The notes: generated by a model not told the origin, from the letters alone. 64,000 nt of DNA from Polaribacter sp. KT25b (GCF_900105145.1 NZ_LT629752.1:3353501-3417500), one strand, 5' to 3'. Shown: positions 34,381 to 44,710, numbered from the stretch's first letter. A program made the numbers and translations.

Positions 34381-36981
34381 ATGTCTGGATTCCCAAAAAT
34401 AACAAGATTTAACGATAATGTACTGTCAAAATATCAAATTTACAACAGTATTTTTATCACACTTCCTTTTGATACCATTAACAATACTGGGGTTTTATTA
34501 CCTCTTTTTCATAAAATTTGTAATAAAGGATTTAAAAAAGGATTAAATCCATCAGAAATTGTAGAAAAATTTTTTAAGAAATATTTAGAAAATCCTGCAG
34601 AAGACGATCAAAATCCTACAGAAAATGATAAAATAGATTTACTCTTTCAACTTATACAATACATCGAGCGACAAGTAGTTTTATTTGATGCCGTTGAAGA
34701 TGCAGCTTTTCCTATTGTAAATAATATGGATGGTTTTGGTACACTTCGTAACTCTAGAGAAACGGCAATATTAAATGGTAAAAAAGAAGACTTAAAAAAA
34801 CACTTAGAAGATTTTAAAGTACGTATTGTTTTAACTGCGCATCCTACACAGTTTTATCCTGGTTCTGTTTTAGGTATTATTACAGATTTAGACAAAGCCA
34901 TTCAAAATAATGATTTATTACTTATTAAAAAATTATTGGCACAATTAGGAAAAACACCATTTTACAAAAAATCGAAACCTACACCTTTTGATGAAGCGGT
35001 AAGTTTAATTTGGTATTTAGAAAATGTGTTTTATCACTCTGTAAGTAAAATATACAATTATATTCAACAAAATATATATGATGGCGGCACAATGAACAAC
35101 GAGATTATAGATCTTGGTTTTTGGCCTGGTGGCGATAGAGATGGTAATCCTTTTGTAACAACACAAATTACGTTAGATGTTGCAGAAAGATTGCGTCAAA
35201 CCATTTTAAGAAATTATTACAGAGATATAAGACGTTTAAAAAGACGTTTTACTTTTGATGGTGTTCATGAAATTTTAGCTGGCTTAGAAAAACGTTTGTA
35301 CAAACACGTTGTTAGAAGTTATGCAAAAGTTAATTTTTCTCAAAAAATTCTTTTAGAAGAACTTTATGCTGCAAGAGAAATTGTAATTAACAAACATCAA
35401 TCTTTATTTGTAGAAGAATTAAACGACTTTATAAACAAAGTTAGAATCTTTGGTTTTCACTTTGCAACACTAGATATTAGACAAGATAGCAGAGTTCATC
35501 ATAAAGCATTTACACAAATTGTAACAGATTTAATTGCAACTGGAGACACTACTTTTCCAGAAAATTATCATCGTTTATCAGAAGATGAACAGATTGCAAT
35601 TTTATCATTAGTAAAAGGTAATATTGATCCTAAAATTTTAACAGATGAAATGTCTGTAAAAACAATTGAATCTATTTATGCATTAAAAACCATTCAACAA
35701 AGAAATGGAGAACGTGGTGCTAACAGATATATTATTAGTAATAATCAAAGTGCATTAAACGTGATGCAAACCTTTGCAATGTTACATTTATGTGGCTTTG
35801 AAAACGAATTACCGGTTGATGTAATTCCGCTTTTTGAAACTGTAGAAGATTTAGAAAACTCTAGTGACGTAATGCGCACTTTATACACAAATAACGCTTA
35901 CAGATATCATTTAACCAAAAGAAAAAACAAGCAAACTATTATGTTAGGTTTTTCTGATGGAACAAAAGATGGTGGATATTTAATGGCAAACTGGGGAATT
36001 TTTAAAGCAAAAGAAGCGCTTACAAAAGTTTCTAGAGAATTTGATATTGATGTAATTTTCTTTGACGGACGTGGAGGACCACCAGCAAGAGGAGGAGGAA
36101 AAACACATAAATTTTATGCTTCTTTAGGTCCAACAATTGAAGACAAAGAAATTCAGCTAACAATTCAAGGTCAAACAATTAGTTCTAATTTCGGAACTTT
36201 AGATTCTTCGCAATATAACTTAGAACAATTATTAAGTTCTGGTATTAAAAACGACATGTTTACTAAAGATCAGTTAAATGATAAAGACAGAAAAATTATT
36301 GAAGATTTAGCTTCATTAAGTTATAAAACCTATGTCGATTTTAAAAATCATCCACAATTTTTACCGTATTTAGAAAAAATGAGTACGTTAAAATACTATG
36401 CTAAAACCAATATTGGTAGTAGACCTAGTAAACGTTCAACTTCTGATACTTTAGATTTTTCTGCATTAAGAGCAATTCCTTTTGTTGGTAGTTGGAGTCA
36501 ATTAAAACAAAATGTACCAGGTTTTTACGGTGTAGGAACTGCATTAAAAAAATATGAAGACGAAGGTAGATTTGATGAAATTGTTGACTTTTACAACGAG
36601 TCTGATTTCTTTAAAACCTTACTAGAAAATAGTATGATGAGTTTAACCAAATCGTTCTTTGGCTTAACTTCTTATATGGCAGATGACCCTGTTTTTGGTG
36701 AATTCTGGCAATTGATTCATGAAGAATACAAAACCACAAAACGTTTGTTATTAAAACTTGCAGGACATACAGAATTGATGGAAAATCACCCAGTAGGAAA
36801 AGCATCTATTGCCATTAGAGAAGACATTGTTTTACCTTTGTTAACAATTCAACAATTTGCTTTAAAGAAAATTCAAGAACTTCAAAAAACAGAAGGAAAT
36901 GAGAAAGAAATTGAGATTTACGAAAAAATGGTAATGCGTTCTTTATTTGGTAATATTAACGCAAGTAGAAACTCTGCTTAA
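34381..36981 (+). CDS. ppc: Phosphoenolpyruvate carboxylase
   Basis: The enzyme makes oxaloacetate from PEP and bicarbonate and so refills the TCA cycle. The 866-residue length is typical. His154 in VLTAHPTQFYPG is the catalytic histidine. Further marks are GFWPGGDRDGNPFVT, LDIRQDSRVH, MLGFSDGTKDGGYLMANW with the active-site Lys, and FDGRGGPPARGGGKTH, the mobile glycine loop. In marine flavobacteria it is the main anaplerotic enzyme. It is a single gene, closed by a strong terminator. Confidence 0.97.
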   Translation: MSGFPKITRFNDNVLSKYQIYNSIFITLPFDTINNTGVLLPLFHKICNKGFKKGLNPSEIVEKFFKKYLENPAEDDQNPTENDKIDLLFQLIQYIERQVVLFDAVEDAAFPIVNNMDGFGTLRNSRETAILNGKKEDLKKHLEDFKVRIVLTAHPTQFYPGSVLGIITDLDKAIQNNDLLLIKKLLAQLGKTPFYKKSKPTPFDEAVSLIWYLENVFYHSVSKIYNYIQQNIYDGGTMNNEIIDLGFWPGGDRDGNPFVTTQITLDVAERLRQTILRNYYRDIRRLKRRFTFDGVHEILAGLEKRLYKHVVRSYAKVNFSQKILLEELYAAREIVINKHQSLFVEELNDFINKVRIFGFHFATLDIRQDSRVHHKAFTQIVTDLIATGDTTFPENYHRLSEDEQIAILSLVKGNIDPKILTDEMSVKTIESIYALKTIQQRNGERGANRYIISNNQSALNVMQTFAMLHLCGFENELPVDVIPLFETVEDLENSSDVMRTLYTNNAYRYHLTKRKNKQTIMLGFSDGTKDGGYLMANWGIFKAKEALTKVSREFDIDVIFFDGRGGPPARGGGKTHKFYASLGPTIEDKEIQLTIQGQTISSNFGTLDSSQYNLEQLLSSGIKNDMFTKDQLNDKDRKIIEDLASLSYKTYVDFKNHPQFLPYLEKMSTLKYYAKTNIGSRPSKRSTSDTLDFSALRAIPFVGSWSQLKQNVPGFYGVGTALKKYEDEGRFDEIVDFYNESDFFKTLLENSMMSLTKSFFGLTSYMADDPVFGEFWQLIHEEYKTTKRLLLKLAGHTELMENHPVGKASIAIREDIVLPLLTIQQFALKKIQELQKTEGNEKEIEIYEKMVMRSLFGNINASRNSA

Positions 36982-37038
36982 CATAAAATTACATTTCTTC
37001 GAAAGTAGAAATAACAAATAAAACTAAAAGTTTAGTAT

Positions 37039-37073
37039 AAAATGCGAGCAAAATATTTTGCTCGCATTTTTTT
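37039..37073 (+). terminator. Terminator after ppc
   Basis: A perfect palindrome of 32 bases (AAAATGCGAGCAAAAT and its complement), followed by more T residues. Confidence 0.88.
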
Positions 37074-37107
37074 ATTCGTTAAGTTTCTTTATCTTTAAAG
37101 AAAAAAA

Positions 37108-38643
37108 ATGCTTGTTAAAGTTTATGGCTCAGCCGTTTTTGGCATTGAAGCCACCACAATTACTGTAGAAGTTAATATTGATAAAGGAATTGGATACCAT
37201 TTAGTTGGTTTGCCAGATAAAGCAGTGAGCGAAAGTTCTTATCGAATTTCTGCTGCACTTAACAACAATAACTACAAACTTCCTGGTAAAAAAATCATCA
37301 TAAATATGGCTCCTGCAGATATTAGAAAAGAAGGTGCTGCTTACGATTTAACTTTAGCAATGGGAATTCTTACTGCTTCTAATCAAATAAAATCTACAAA
37401 TATTCACGAATATATTATTATGGGAGAGCTTTCTTTGGATGGAAGTTTACAACCTATAAAAGGCGCCTTACCAATTGCCATAAAAGCAAGAGAAGAAGGT
37501 TACAAATATTTTATTTTACCTAAAGAAAATGCTAAAGAGGCTGCAATTGTAGACAATCTAGAAGTTTTAGGAGTAGAAAATATTATGGAAGTTATCAATC
37601 ATTTTAATGATGATAAAAAGATTGAACCTACAATTGTAGATACAAGAGCAGAATTTTATAAAAACATCGATTTTCCAGAATTTGATTTTTATGATGTAAA
37701 AGGACAAGAATCTATAAAACGTTGTATGGAAATTGCTGCAGCTGGCGGACATAATATTATTTTAATTGGTCCTCCAGGATCAGGAAAAACAATGTTAGCA
37801 AAAAGGTTACCAAGTATTTTACCACCAATGACTTTACATGAAGCATTAGAAACTACAAAAATTCATTCTGTAGTTGGTAAAACAAAAAATAACGGATTAC
37901 TATTTCAAAGACCTTTTAGAAGTCCGCATCACACCATTTCTGATGTTGCTTTAGTTGGCGGCGGACAATATCCACAGCCAGGAGAAATATCTTTATCACA
38001 TAATGGTGTTTTATTTTTAGACGAATTACCAGAATTTAAACGCACTGTTTTAGAAGTTATGCGTCAGCCTTTAGAAGATCGAGATGTTACGATTTCTAGA
38101 GCTAAATTTACAGTAACCTATCCATGTAGTTTTATGTTGGTTGCAAGTATGAATCCAAGTCCTTCTGGATATTTTAACGATCCTAGTTCACCAATGACCT
38201 CTTCGCCACAAGAAATGCAGCGCTATTTAAGTAAGATTTCTGGTCCTTTATTAGACCGAATTGATATTCACATAGAAGTAACTCCCGTTCCGTTCGAAAA
38301 ATTAACTGAAAAACGAAAAGGAGAATCATCTGTAGCAATTAGAAAACGAGTTACAGAAGCTCGAGAAATACAATCAGTACGTTTTAAAGGCTTTGAAAAC
38401 GTACATTATAATGCACAAATGAATGTAAAACAAATTCGTGAGTTTTGTAAATTATCTCCAGAAAGTCTATCACTTTTAAAAACTGCCATGGAAAAACTAA
38501 ACCTTTCTGCAAGAGCGTATGACAGGATCTTAAAAGTTTCTAGAACCATTGCAGATTTAGGCAATTCTAACGATATTTCTCCAGATCATATTTCTGAAGC
38601 TATACAATATAGAAGTTTAGATAGAGATGGTTGGTTGGGGTAA
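37108..38643 (+). CDS. comM: YifB / ComM-type Mg-chelatase-like AAA ATPase
   Basis: A 511-residue protein with an N-terminal Lon-like (ChlI) region (VYGSAVFGIEATTITVEVNI, PADIRKEGAAYDLTLAMGIL) and a AAA ATPase core with Walker A G221-PPGSGKT and the Mg-chelatase block GEISLSHNGVLFLDELPEF, then a C-terminal domain. In naturally competent bacteria ComM is a helicase that helps integrate taken-up DNA. Function in Bacteroidota is inferred from the family. It is a single gene. Confidence 0.93.
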   Translation: MLVKVYGSAVFGIEATTITVEVNIDKGIGYHLVGLPDKAVSESSYRISAALNNNNYKLPGKKIIINMAPADIRKEGAAYDLTLAMGILTASNQIKSTNIHEYIIMGELSLDGSLQPIKGALPIAIKAREEGYKYFILPKENAKEAAIVDNLEVLGVENIMEVINHFNDDKKIEPTIVDTRAEFYKNIDFPEFDFYDVKGQESIKRCMEIAAAGGHNIILIGPPGSGKTMLAKRLPSILPPMTLHEALETTKIHSVVGKTKNNGLLFQRPFRSPHHTISDVALVGGGQYPQPGEISLSHNGVLFLDELPEFKRTVLEVMRQPLEDRDVTISRAKFTVTYPCSFMLVASMNPSPSGYFNDPSSPMTSSPQEMQRYLSKISGPLLDRIDIHIEVTPVPFEKLTEKRKGESSVAIRKRVTEAREIQSVRFKGFENVHYNAQMNVKQIREFCKLSPESLSLLKTAMEKLNLSARAYDRILKVSRTIADLGNSNDISPDHISEAIQYRSLDRDGWLG

Positions 38644-38835
38644 TACACAAAAAAACACACAATACATTTTTCATATCAATTTAAAGATATTAGTCAATTA
38701 TCAATATAATATTTTTAATTATAGCTATTTTTATTATCATATCAATAAATATAAGCTCAATTATTAAATTTTTGACACCTATAAAAAGAAATAGTTTTAT
38801 AATTTAGTTGGAGTAAATTCAAATAAAATCCAACA

Positions 38836-40026
38836 ATGAAAACAACAAACTTAAGCAGACGCGAATGGTTAAAAAAAGGAACATTAACTTTAGGTGCTTT
38901 AGCACTAGTTCCTCATGAAATTTGGAGTAGCAATGTAGAAATTTCTCAAAAAGAAAATAGCACCTTTCTATACAATTCTAATAACTATTTTAACGAGTTT
39001 ACACCTCCTTTAATTAAAGAAGCAGATTCTTTAACTATTTTAAGAGCTAACGAAAACCCTTACGGACCGCCACCAAAATCTGCAGAAGCTTTTCAGAAAG
39101 AAGTATTTGGAGGGAATAGATATTCTTGGAAAACTTTAACCGATTTAAAGGCTAAAATTGCTAAAAACGAAGGTATAAACCCAAATCAAATATTAATGGG
39201 ACCTGGTTCTTCTGATTTATTAGAAAAAGTAGCAATGGTTTTATTTCAAAACGGAGGTAATGTAGTTAGTGCAGACCCAAGTTATATGTCTTTAATTGTG
39301 GTTGCGAAATCTGTTGGTGGTAATTGGAAATCTTACAAATTATTAGATGATGCTCAGCACGATTTAGATGCAATGGAAGCCGGTATTGACGAAGACACAA
39401 AACTAGTTTATATCTGTAACCCAAATAACCCAACTGGCTCTATAACAGATGCAAAAAAATTGAAAGAATTTTGTAGTAGAGTTTCTGAAAAAGTGCCTGT
39501 TTTTGTAGATGAAGCTTATATTGAATTATCTAAAAACGGAATTAAAGATTCTATGAATTCTTTAGTTGCAGAAGGTAAAAACGTAATTGTTGCTAGAACT
39601 TTTTCTAAAATTCATGGAATGGCTGGTTTAAGAATTGGATACGCAATTGGTAAAAAAGAAACTTTAGATTCTATTTCTAAAATTACAAGAGGTGGAATGG
39701 GTATAACTGGGCCATCAATAGCTGCTGCAACTACCAGTTTAGAAAATACCGATTTTTTAGATATGTGTAAAACAAAAATTGCAAATGCAAGAAACTACAC
39801 AATGTCTTATTTAAAAGAAAATAAATACTCTTATTTACCATCAGAAACCAATTTTATCATCTTTGAAATTCCTATGGAAGGAAAAGAATTTTTAAAAGAA
39901 ATTTATAGCAAAAACGTTGCTGTAAGAGCTTTTAAATTTTGGGATAAAAATTGGTGTAGAGTTAGTATTGGTACTATGGATGAAATGAAAACCTTTACCA
40001 ACGCAATCACAGAAATTTTTGCCTAA
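38836..40026 (+). CDS. Tat-exported PLP aminotransferase (HisC-like fold)
   Basis: A 396-residue fold-type I aminotransferase preceded by a twin-arginine signal, SRREWLKKGTLTLGALAL. Visible enzyme motifs are RANENPYGPP, MGPGSSDLLEKVA, YICNPNNPTG, VFVDEAYIEL and RTFSKIHGMAGLRIGY with the PLP lysine at 258, the closest match being histidinol-phosphate aminotransferase. A folded PLP enzyme sent through Tat should work in the periplasm, so it is probably not the histidine-pathway enzyme. The permease gene begins four bases after its stop, so they form one transcription unit. Confidence 0.88.
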   Translation: MKTTNLSRREWLKKGTLTLGALALVPHEIWSSNVEISQKENSTFLYNSNNYFNEFTPPLIKEADSLTILRANENPYGPPPKSAEAFQKEVFGGNRYSWKTLTDLKAKIAKNEGINPNQILMGPGSSDLLEKVAMVLFQNGGNVVSADPSYMSLIVVAKSVGGNWKSYKLLDDAQHDLDAMEAGIDEDTKLVYICNPNNPTGSITDAKKLKEFCSRVSEKVPVFVDEAYIELSKNGIKDSMNSLVAEGKNVIVARTFSKIHGMAGLRIGYAIGKKETLDSISKITRGGMGITGPSIAAATTSLENTDFLDMCKTKIANARNYTMSYLKENKYSYLPSETNFIIFEIPMEGKEFLKEIYSKNVAVRAFKFWDKNWCRVSIGTMDEMKTFTNAITEIFA

Positions 40027-40029
40027 TTT

Positions 40030-41172
40030 ATGGATGGAGCTTTAGAAAAATCCATTTCATTTTTGCTGTTTATTTTTATAGGAGTTCTTTTAAAAAAGAA
40101 AATATCTGTTGGAGATGAGACGAATGGAATAAAAAGTTTAATTCTAACTATTGCTTTACCTGCAACCATTTTTATAGCGCTTTTAAAGGTTAAAATTGAT
40201 GGAAATTTAATCCTTTTTCCAATATTGGCTTTAGGTTTAAATGTAATTCTCTTTGCAATTACACCTGTTTTGCTTTCGTTAATTGGCATAAATAGAAATT
40301 CTGATAAAGGAAGAAGTGCAAGATTATTACTACCTTCTTTAGCACCTGGCTTATCTTGCTTTCCTTTTATTTTAGAATTTTTAGGTGATAATTCTTTGGC
40401 AAAAGCTGCAATGGCTGATTTAGGAAACAAGTTTTTTGTCTTATTTCTACTTTATTTAGTGGCTTTAAAATGGCATTATAAAAATGCAGATTTCGAAGCA
40501 AACTCGCTTAAAACAAAACTAAAATCGCTAACAAAAACATTGTTATACGAGCCTGTTAATATCTTTATAATAGTAGCATTAATTCTAGTTTCCTTTGGAA
40601 TTACTTTAGATAAAATTCCTAACTTTTTATCAAGTACTCTCACAAGATTGAGTTATATAATGACGCCTTTGGTGTTACTTTTTATTGGTTTGGCTGTAAA
40701 GTTTAAAAAACAACAATTTTTTCAATTGTTTTCTTTATTACTTTTAAGAGCAGGATTTACGTTACTTTTAATTGCTGGTATTGTATTTTTTGCAGATATT
40801 TCTATAAAAAAAGACATCTTAGTAATGATTGCTTTTTCATTAAGCTCAGCTAGTTTTTGGCCATTTGCTCATATTTCTGCAGTAAATTTTAGAGAACAAA
40901 AAGAAAACAACTGCGAAAAAACTTTCGACCCAAATTTTGCATTATCTATTCTTGCTCTTTCTTTGCCTATTTCTGTAATTTTAATTTTAGGAATTTTAAC
41001 AGCAGGTAATACTTTTACAAGCATAAATAATATCTTGATTTTAGGCGTATGTTTATCTTTTATAGGGATAATTTATCCAATAATTTTAAAAATAAAATCT
41101 AGATTTTCTGTTTCTAAAATTGATGGTAAAACTTCAAAAAAAAGATCTGTTGAGTTTTTAGCTGATAAATAA
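40030..41172 (+). CDS. AEC family permease
   Basis: A 380-residue membrane protein with about ten hydrophobic segments in two halves (SISFLLFIFIGVLLKK, LTIALPATIFIALLKV, then PVNIFIIVALILVSFGITLD, LIGLAV-type GLAVKFKK). The arrangement fits the auxin-efflux-carrier (AEC) permease family, which moves organic acids or amino acids. It is coupled to the Tat aminotransferase gene upstream. A shared substrate is an inference from this spacing only. Confidence 0.8.
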   Translation: MDGALEKSISFLLFIFIGVLLKKKISVGDETNGIKSLILTIALPATIFIALLKVKIDGNLILFPILALGLNVILFAITPVLLSLIGINRNSDKGRSARLLLPSLAPGLSCFPFILEFLGDNSLAKAAMADLGNKFFVLFLLYLVALKWHYKNADFEANSLKTKLKSLTKTLLYEPVNIFIIVALILVSFGITLDKIPNFLSSTLTRLSYIMTPLVLLFIGLAVKFKKQQFFQLFSLLLLRAGFTLLLIAGIVFFADISIKKDILVMIAFSLSSASFWPFAHISAVNFREQKENNCEKTFDPNFALSILALSLPISVILILGILTAGNTFTSINNILILGVCLSFIGIIYPIILKIKSRFSVSKIDGKTSKKRSVEFLADK

Positions 41173-41365
41173 AAATCATAAGAAAAGAAGAAATACAAAC
41201 TGATAAAATAAAATTAATAAACTAATGAAGTAATATTTAAAATTACAGCCAATTTTTCCTTTAAATGTACTTGTATCAATCAATTTTAATATAAAATTGT
41301 CTTTTTTACATTTATTTGATTGGTTACATTTTAGCTTAATAAAATTTTAAAAAAAAACTAAAATT
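41173..41365. other. Intergenic region after the AEC permease
   Basis: About 190 AT-rich bases with no frame, RNA gene or clear repeat. It leads into the repeat-rich part of this 497-base convergent gap. Confidence 0.5.
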
Positions 41366-41446
41366 CGCGTTAAGGATTGAACGATCTGTTTGAGCTCTTT
41401 TTGTTTTTTCAACAAAAAAGCGAGTAGTGAAAGCCTGTTAAAACGC
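41366..41446 (+). ncRNA. Candidate structured RNA element, copy 3 (Flavo-1-like, divergent)
   Basis: An outer stem (GCGTT from 41367, closing with AACGC near 41442-41446; inner GG/CC) encloses GATTGAACGATCTG, an 8-bp stem TTTTTGTT (41398-41405) / AACAAAAA (41411-41418) and GAGTAGTGAAAGCC. The order GATTGAA, hairpin, TAGTGnAAGC is the same as at 5975 and 46541, while stem bases differ and still pair. It lies in a convergent gap between the AEC permease and ahcY. Confidence 0.5.
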
Positions 41447-41456
41447 CCAAAAAAAT

Positions 41457-41498
41457 GAGATTCCTTAATCGCCAAAAAAGGCTAATTTCGGAATGACA
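41457..41498. repeat. Short dispersed inverted-repeat element, copy 1
   Basis: GAGATTCC ... GGAATGACA ends flank an inner GCC-A6-GGC hairpin. A second copy lies at 41573-41614. The same kind of ending (GGAATGACA) is a frequent intergenic repeat in Bacteroidota genomes. Confidence 0.6.
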
Positions 41499-41535
41499 GA
41501 AAATGAAAAAAGCTGAAATGACAGATAAAGAAAAA

Positions 41536-41557
41536 CCCTTTCAAATGAATGAAAGGG
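41536..41557. terminator. Possible terminator hairpin
   Basis: The arms CCCTTTCA and TGAAAGGG form an 8-bp stem with a six-base loop in the convergent gap. Flanking A and T runs are short, so the assignment is tentative. Confidence 0.45.
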
Positions 41558-41572
41558 ATTTATCTATTTTAT

Positions 41573-41614
41573 GAAATTCCTCAAACGCTTAAAAAAGCTC
41601 ATTTCGGAATGACA
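41573..41614. repeat. Short dispersed inverted-repeat element, copy 2
   Basis: GAAATTCC ... GGAATGACA with an inner GCTT-AAAA-AAGC hairpin. It parallels the copy at 41457, with compensating changes in the inner stem. Confidence 0.6.
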
Positions 41615-41669
41615 ACGTTGTTTAGAGTTGTTGTCACTAATAACTAACGACTAAAAACCAACAACTATT

Positions 41670-42986
41670 TTAGTATCTATAATGTTCTGGTTTAAAAGGA
41701 CCTTCTACAGTTACACCAATATAAGATGCTTGATCTGGTCTTAATTCTGTAAGCTCTACTCCTATTTTTGCTAAGTGTAATTTTGCTACTTTTTCATCTA
41801 AATGTTTTGGCAACATATACACGTCGTTTTCGTAAGCATCTTTATTTGTCCACAATTCTATTTGAGCCAAAGTTTGGTTTGTAAATGAGTTACTCATTAC
41901 AAAACTTGGATGACCAGTTGCGCAACCTAAATTTACCAAACGCCCTTCTGCTAAAACAATAATATCATTACCGTTAATATTATATCTATCAACTTGTGGT
42001 TTGATTGTATCTTTAGTCTTACCGTGGTTTTCATTTAACCAAGCCATATCAATTTCATTATCAAAATGCCCAATATTACACACAATAACTTTGTCTTTCA
42101 TTGCTTCGAAATGACGACCTTGAATAATATCTTTGTTACCTGTTGTTGTAATAATAATATCAGAATTTGCTATAACAGTTTCTAATTTTTTAACTTCAAA
42201 ACCGTCCATTGCAGCTTGTAATGCACAAATTGGGTCGATTTCTGTAACTGTAACAATAGAACCTGCACCTTTAAAAGAAGCAGCTGTACCTTTACCTACA
42301 TCACCATAACCACAAACAGTAACACGTTTACCCGCTAACATAATATCTGTTGCTCTACGAATTGCATCTACTGCAGATTCTCTACAACCATATTTATTAT
42401 CGAACTTAGATTTAGTAACAGAATCGTTTACATTAATTGCTGGCATTGGTAAAGTTCCTGCTTTAACTCTATCGTACAATCTGTGAACTCCTGTTGTTGT
42501 TTCTTCTGATAAACCATTGATTCCTGCAGCTAATTCTGGATATTTATCTAAAACCATGTTTGTTAAATCTCCACCATCATCTAAAATTAAATTTAATGGT
42601 TTTTTATCTTCTCCAAAGAATAAAGTTTGTTCTATACACCAGTCAAATTCTTCTTCACTTAAACCTTTCCAAGCGTATACTTGCGTTCCTGTTGCAGCAA
42701 TTGCAGCAGCAGCTTGGTCTTGTGTAGAAAAAATATTACAAGAACTCCAAGTAACTTCTGCTCCTAATGCTTGTAAAGTTTCTATTAAAACGGCTGTTTG
42801 AATTGTCATGTGTAAACATCCAGCAATTCTAGCACCTTTTAAAGGTTGGCTATCTTTAAATTCTTCTCTTAAAGACATTAATCCTGGCATTTCTGCTTCT
42901 GCCAAATTAATTTCTTTTCTTCCCCAATCTGCCAAAGAAATATCTTTTACTTTAAAAGGTATATAAGTAGCGGTTTTTGTGCTCAT
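41670..42986 (-). CDS. ahcY: Adenosylhomocysteinase
   Basis: SAH hydrolase splits S-adenosylhomocysteine to adenosine and homocysteine, which keeps methylation running. The 438-residue protein shows [58 protein letters not shown], the NAD fold [20 protein letters not shown] and the conserved C-terminal KPEHYRY. It needs bound NAD. It is a single gene, divergent from the phosphopantetheinyl transferase. A TAACTTTG box (minus, 43028-43021) lies upstream. Confidence 0.97.
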   Translation of the reverse strand: MSTKTATYIPFKVKDISLADWGRKEINLAEAEMPGLMSLREEFKDSQPLKGARIAGCLHMTIQTAVLIETLQALGAEVTWSSCNIFSTQDQAAAAIAATGTQVYAWKGLSEEEFDWCIEQTLFFGEDKKPLNLILDDGGDLTNMVLDKYPELAAGINGLSEETTTGVHRLYDRVKAGTLPMPAINVNDSVTKSKFDNKYGCRESAVDAIRRATDIMLAGKRVTVCGYGDVGKGTAASFKGAGSIVTVTEIDPICALQAAMDGFEVKKLETVIANSDIIITTTGNKDIIQGRHFEAMKDKVIVCNIGHFDNEIDMAWLNENHGKTKDTIKPQVDRYNINGNDIIVLAEGRLVNLGCATGHPSFVMSNSFTNQTLAQIELWTNKDAYENDVYMLPKHLDEKVAKLHLAKIGVELTELRPDQASYIGVTVEGPFKPEHYRY

Positions 42987-43048
42987 ATTTTGTATATTTA
43001 ATTTCTATTTTTTGCGACTGCAAAGTTACAACATAGATTTTTAAAAAT

Positions 43049-43675
43049 ATGGCTCTTTACAAAACATTAACGATTAACAAAACTACTAAAGTCCTAATTT
43101 GGAAGATAGAAGAAACTATAAATGAATTAAAAACAGGAATTACTTTATCTGAAAATAGTAAAATACGATTAGATGCTATGAAGTCTAATTTGCACCAAAA
43201 AGGTTTTTTAAGCATTAGACATTTACTAAAAGAACTTAATTTAACCGATGCTGATGTTTATTATGACGAATTTGGAAAACCTAATTTAACAAACGGAAGC
43301 TATATTTCTATTACACATTCTTTTAATTTTACTGCAATTATTTTTTCTGATGAAAGACCTGTAGGAATTGATGTTGAAAAACAGCGTGAAAAAATATTAA
43401 AGATTGCTCATAAATTCACACCAATTGAAGAGTACAAAACCATTGCAAATGTTGATGCTTTAATAAGTAAATTAACCATTGTTTGGGGTGCAAAAGAGAG
43501 TTTATACAAAATTTTCGGAAAGAAAAAAATCCGTTTTCTGCATCATATTTATGTTGATGATTTTAATTTTGCTGATAATAAAACTATTGGTGAAATTCGT
43601 TTTGATGGTAAAACAGATTCTTATACTATTGAGTTTTTAGAGTTTGAAGGTTTTACTTGTGTTTATGCGTATTAG
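43049..43675 (+). CDS. 4'-phosphopantetheinyl transferase superfamily protein
   Basis: A 208-residue Sfp/AcpS-type enzyme that moves the phosphopantetheine arm of CoA to a carrier-protein serine. Seen motifs are the central YISITHSFNFTAII, the Mg-binding PVGIDVEKQ and the TIVWGAKESLYKIFGKK block, in which the Glu and Lys act. The size fits the Sfp-like (about 210-230) group more than AcpS (about 120). The target carrier protein is not encoded nearby. Confidence 0.87.
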   Translation: MALYKTLTINKTTKVLIWKIEETINELKTGITLSENSKIRLDAMKSNLHQKGFLSIRHLLKELNLTDADVYYDEFGKPNLTNGSYISITHSFNFTAIIFSDERPVGIDVEKQREKILKIAHKFTPIEEYKTIANVDALISKLTIVWGAKESLYKIFGKKKIRFLHHIYVDDFNFADNKTIGEIRFDGKTDSYTIEFLEFEGFTCVYAY

Positions 43676-43726
43676 TAACTACTGGCATCTTAATTGATAT
43701 TAGAATCATTCACAAAATCAATCAAT

Positions 43727-44710
43727 ATGAAAAAGTTATTTATATTCTTATTTACGGTTGCTATTATTACTGGCTGCCAAAAGGATGAAAAACATATTTT
43801 TATTCCAGAAAATCACTTTAAAAAGTTTCAAACTGAAAAAATTCAAATTTTTGATTTAGATACTTTATCCTTTAAACAGATTATAGGTAAAAATGGAACA
43901 AAAATCTCTTTTAATAGAAATGATTTTATTATTTCTAAAAATAAAAAAATATCTTTAGAATTAATTGAGTTATACGATTTTAACGAAATTATCTATAAAA
44001 ATATTAACACAATAACTACAGATAACGAGCTTTTAGAAACCAATGGGGTTTTATATATTTCTTTTAAATCTGATGAAAAAGAAATTGACTTAAAGTTAAA
44101 TAAAAAAATTGTTGTTTATCCAGCTGAAGGAAAGCTACTTGACAATGATGTTTTCAAAACAAATACAGATTCTCTACAGAACATTAAATGGGAGTTACTG
44201 AAACAAGTTGATACGATTTTCCCTATTTACAAAGGTGGAGGTGTTTGGGTTTCAACTATAGTAAAGAAAGATTCTGTAGATTATTTCAAAAAACAGAATG
44301 AAAAACTATCGAAGTTTAAAAATTATAATTCTTTTATTAAATCTAAGTATCCAGCATATTTTCTTTTAGCAAACGATGACCTTGGATATATAAATATTGA
44401 TAAATTAATAAATATCAAGGATAAAATAACTTTTAGTTTACTTGATAAAAAAGTTAAATTTCCAGGTTTCAATATCTATTTCACTTATGATAAATTAAAG
44501 TCATTTATTTATAATAGTCGATTAAAAGATGACCTAAAATTTGATAACATTCCTTTAAGTGGTAAAACTTGGATCACTATAATTGGAGAACAAAAAGGTA
44601 TCTTATATTATGATAAAATTGAACTCGAAAAAGGCTTAAATAATTCTGAAATCATTTTAAACATGAAAGAGATTAGTATCAAAAATTTAGTATCAATTAT
44701 AAATAATTAG
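43727..44710 (+). CDS. Lipoprotein of unknown function, 327 aa
   Basis: Starting at ATG 43727 the protein has a lipoprotein signal (KKLFIFLFTVAIITGCQKDE). The mature part is rich in Lys, Asn and Ile and looks like repeated beta structure (LLETNGVLYISFKSDEKEID, KGGGVWVSTIVKKDSVDYF, LSGKTWITIIGEQKGILYYD). The same frame opens at 43694, but that start would place 11 polar residues before the signal. I do not recognise a family. It is probably an outer-membrane or periplasmic lipoprotein. Confidence 0.75.
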   Translation: MKKLFIFLFTVAIITGCQKDEKHIFIPENHFKKFQTEKIQIFDLDTLSFKQIIGKNGTKISFNRNDFIISKNKKISLELIELYDFNEIIYKNINTITTDNELLETNGVLYISFKSDEKEIDLKLNKKIVVYPAEGKLLDNDVFKTNTDSLQNIKWELLKQVDTIFPIYKGGGVWVSTIVKKDSVDYFKKQNEKLSKFKNYNSFIKSKYPAYFLLANDDLGYINIDKLINIKDKITFSLLDKKVKFPGFNIYFTYDKLKSFIYNSRLKDDLKFDNIPLSGKTWITIIGEQKGILYYDKIELEKGLNNSEIILNMKEISIKNLVSIINN

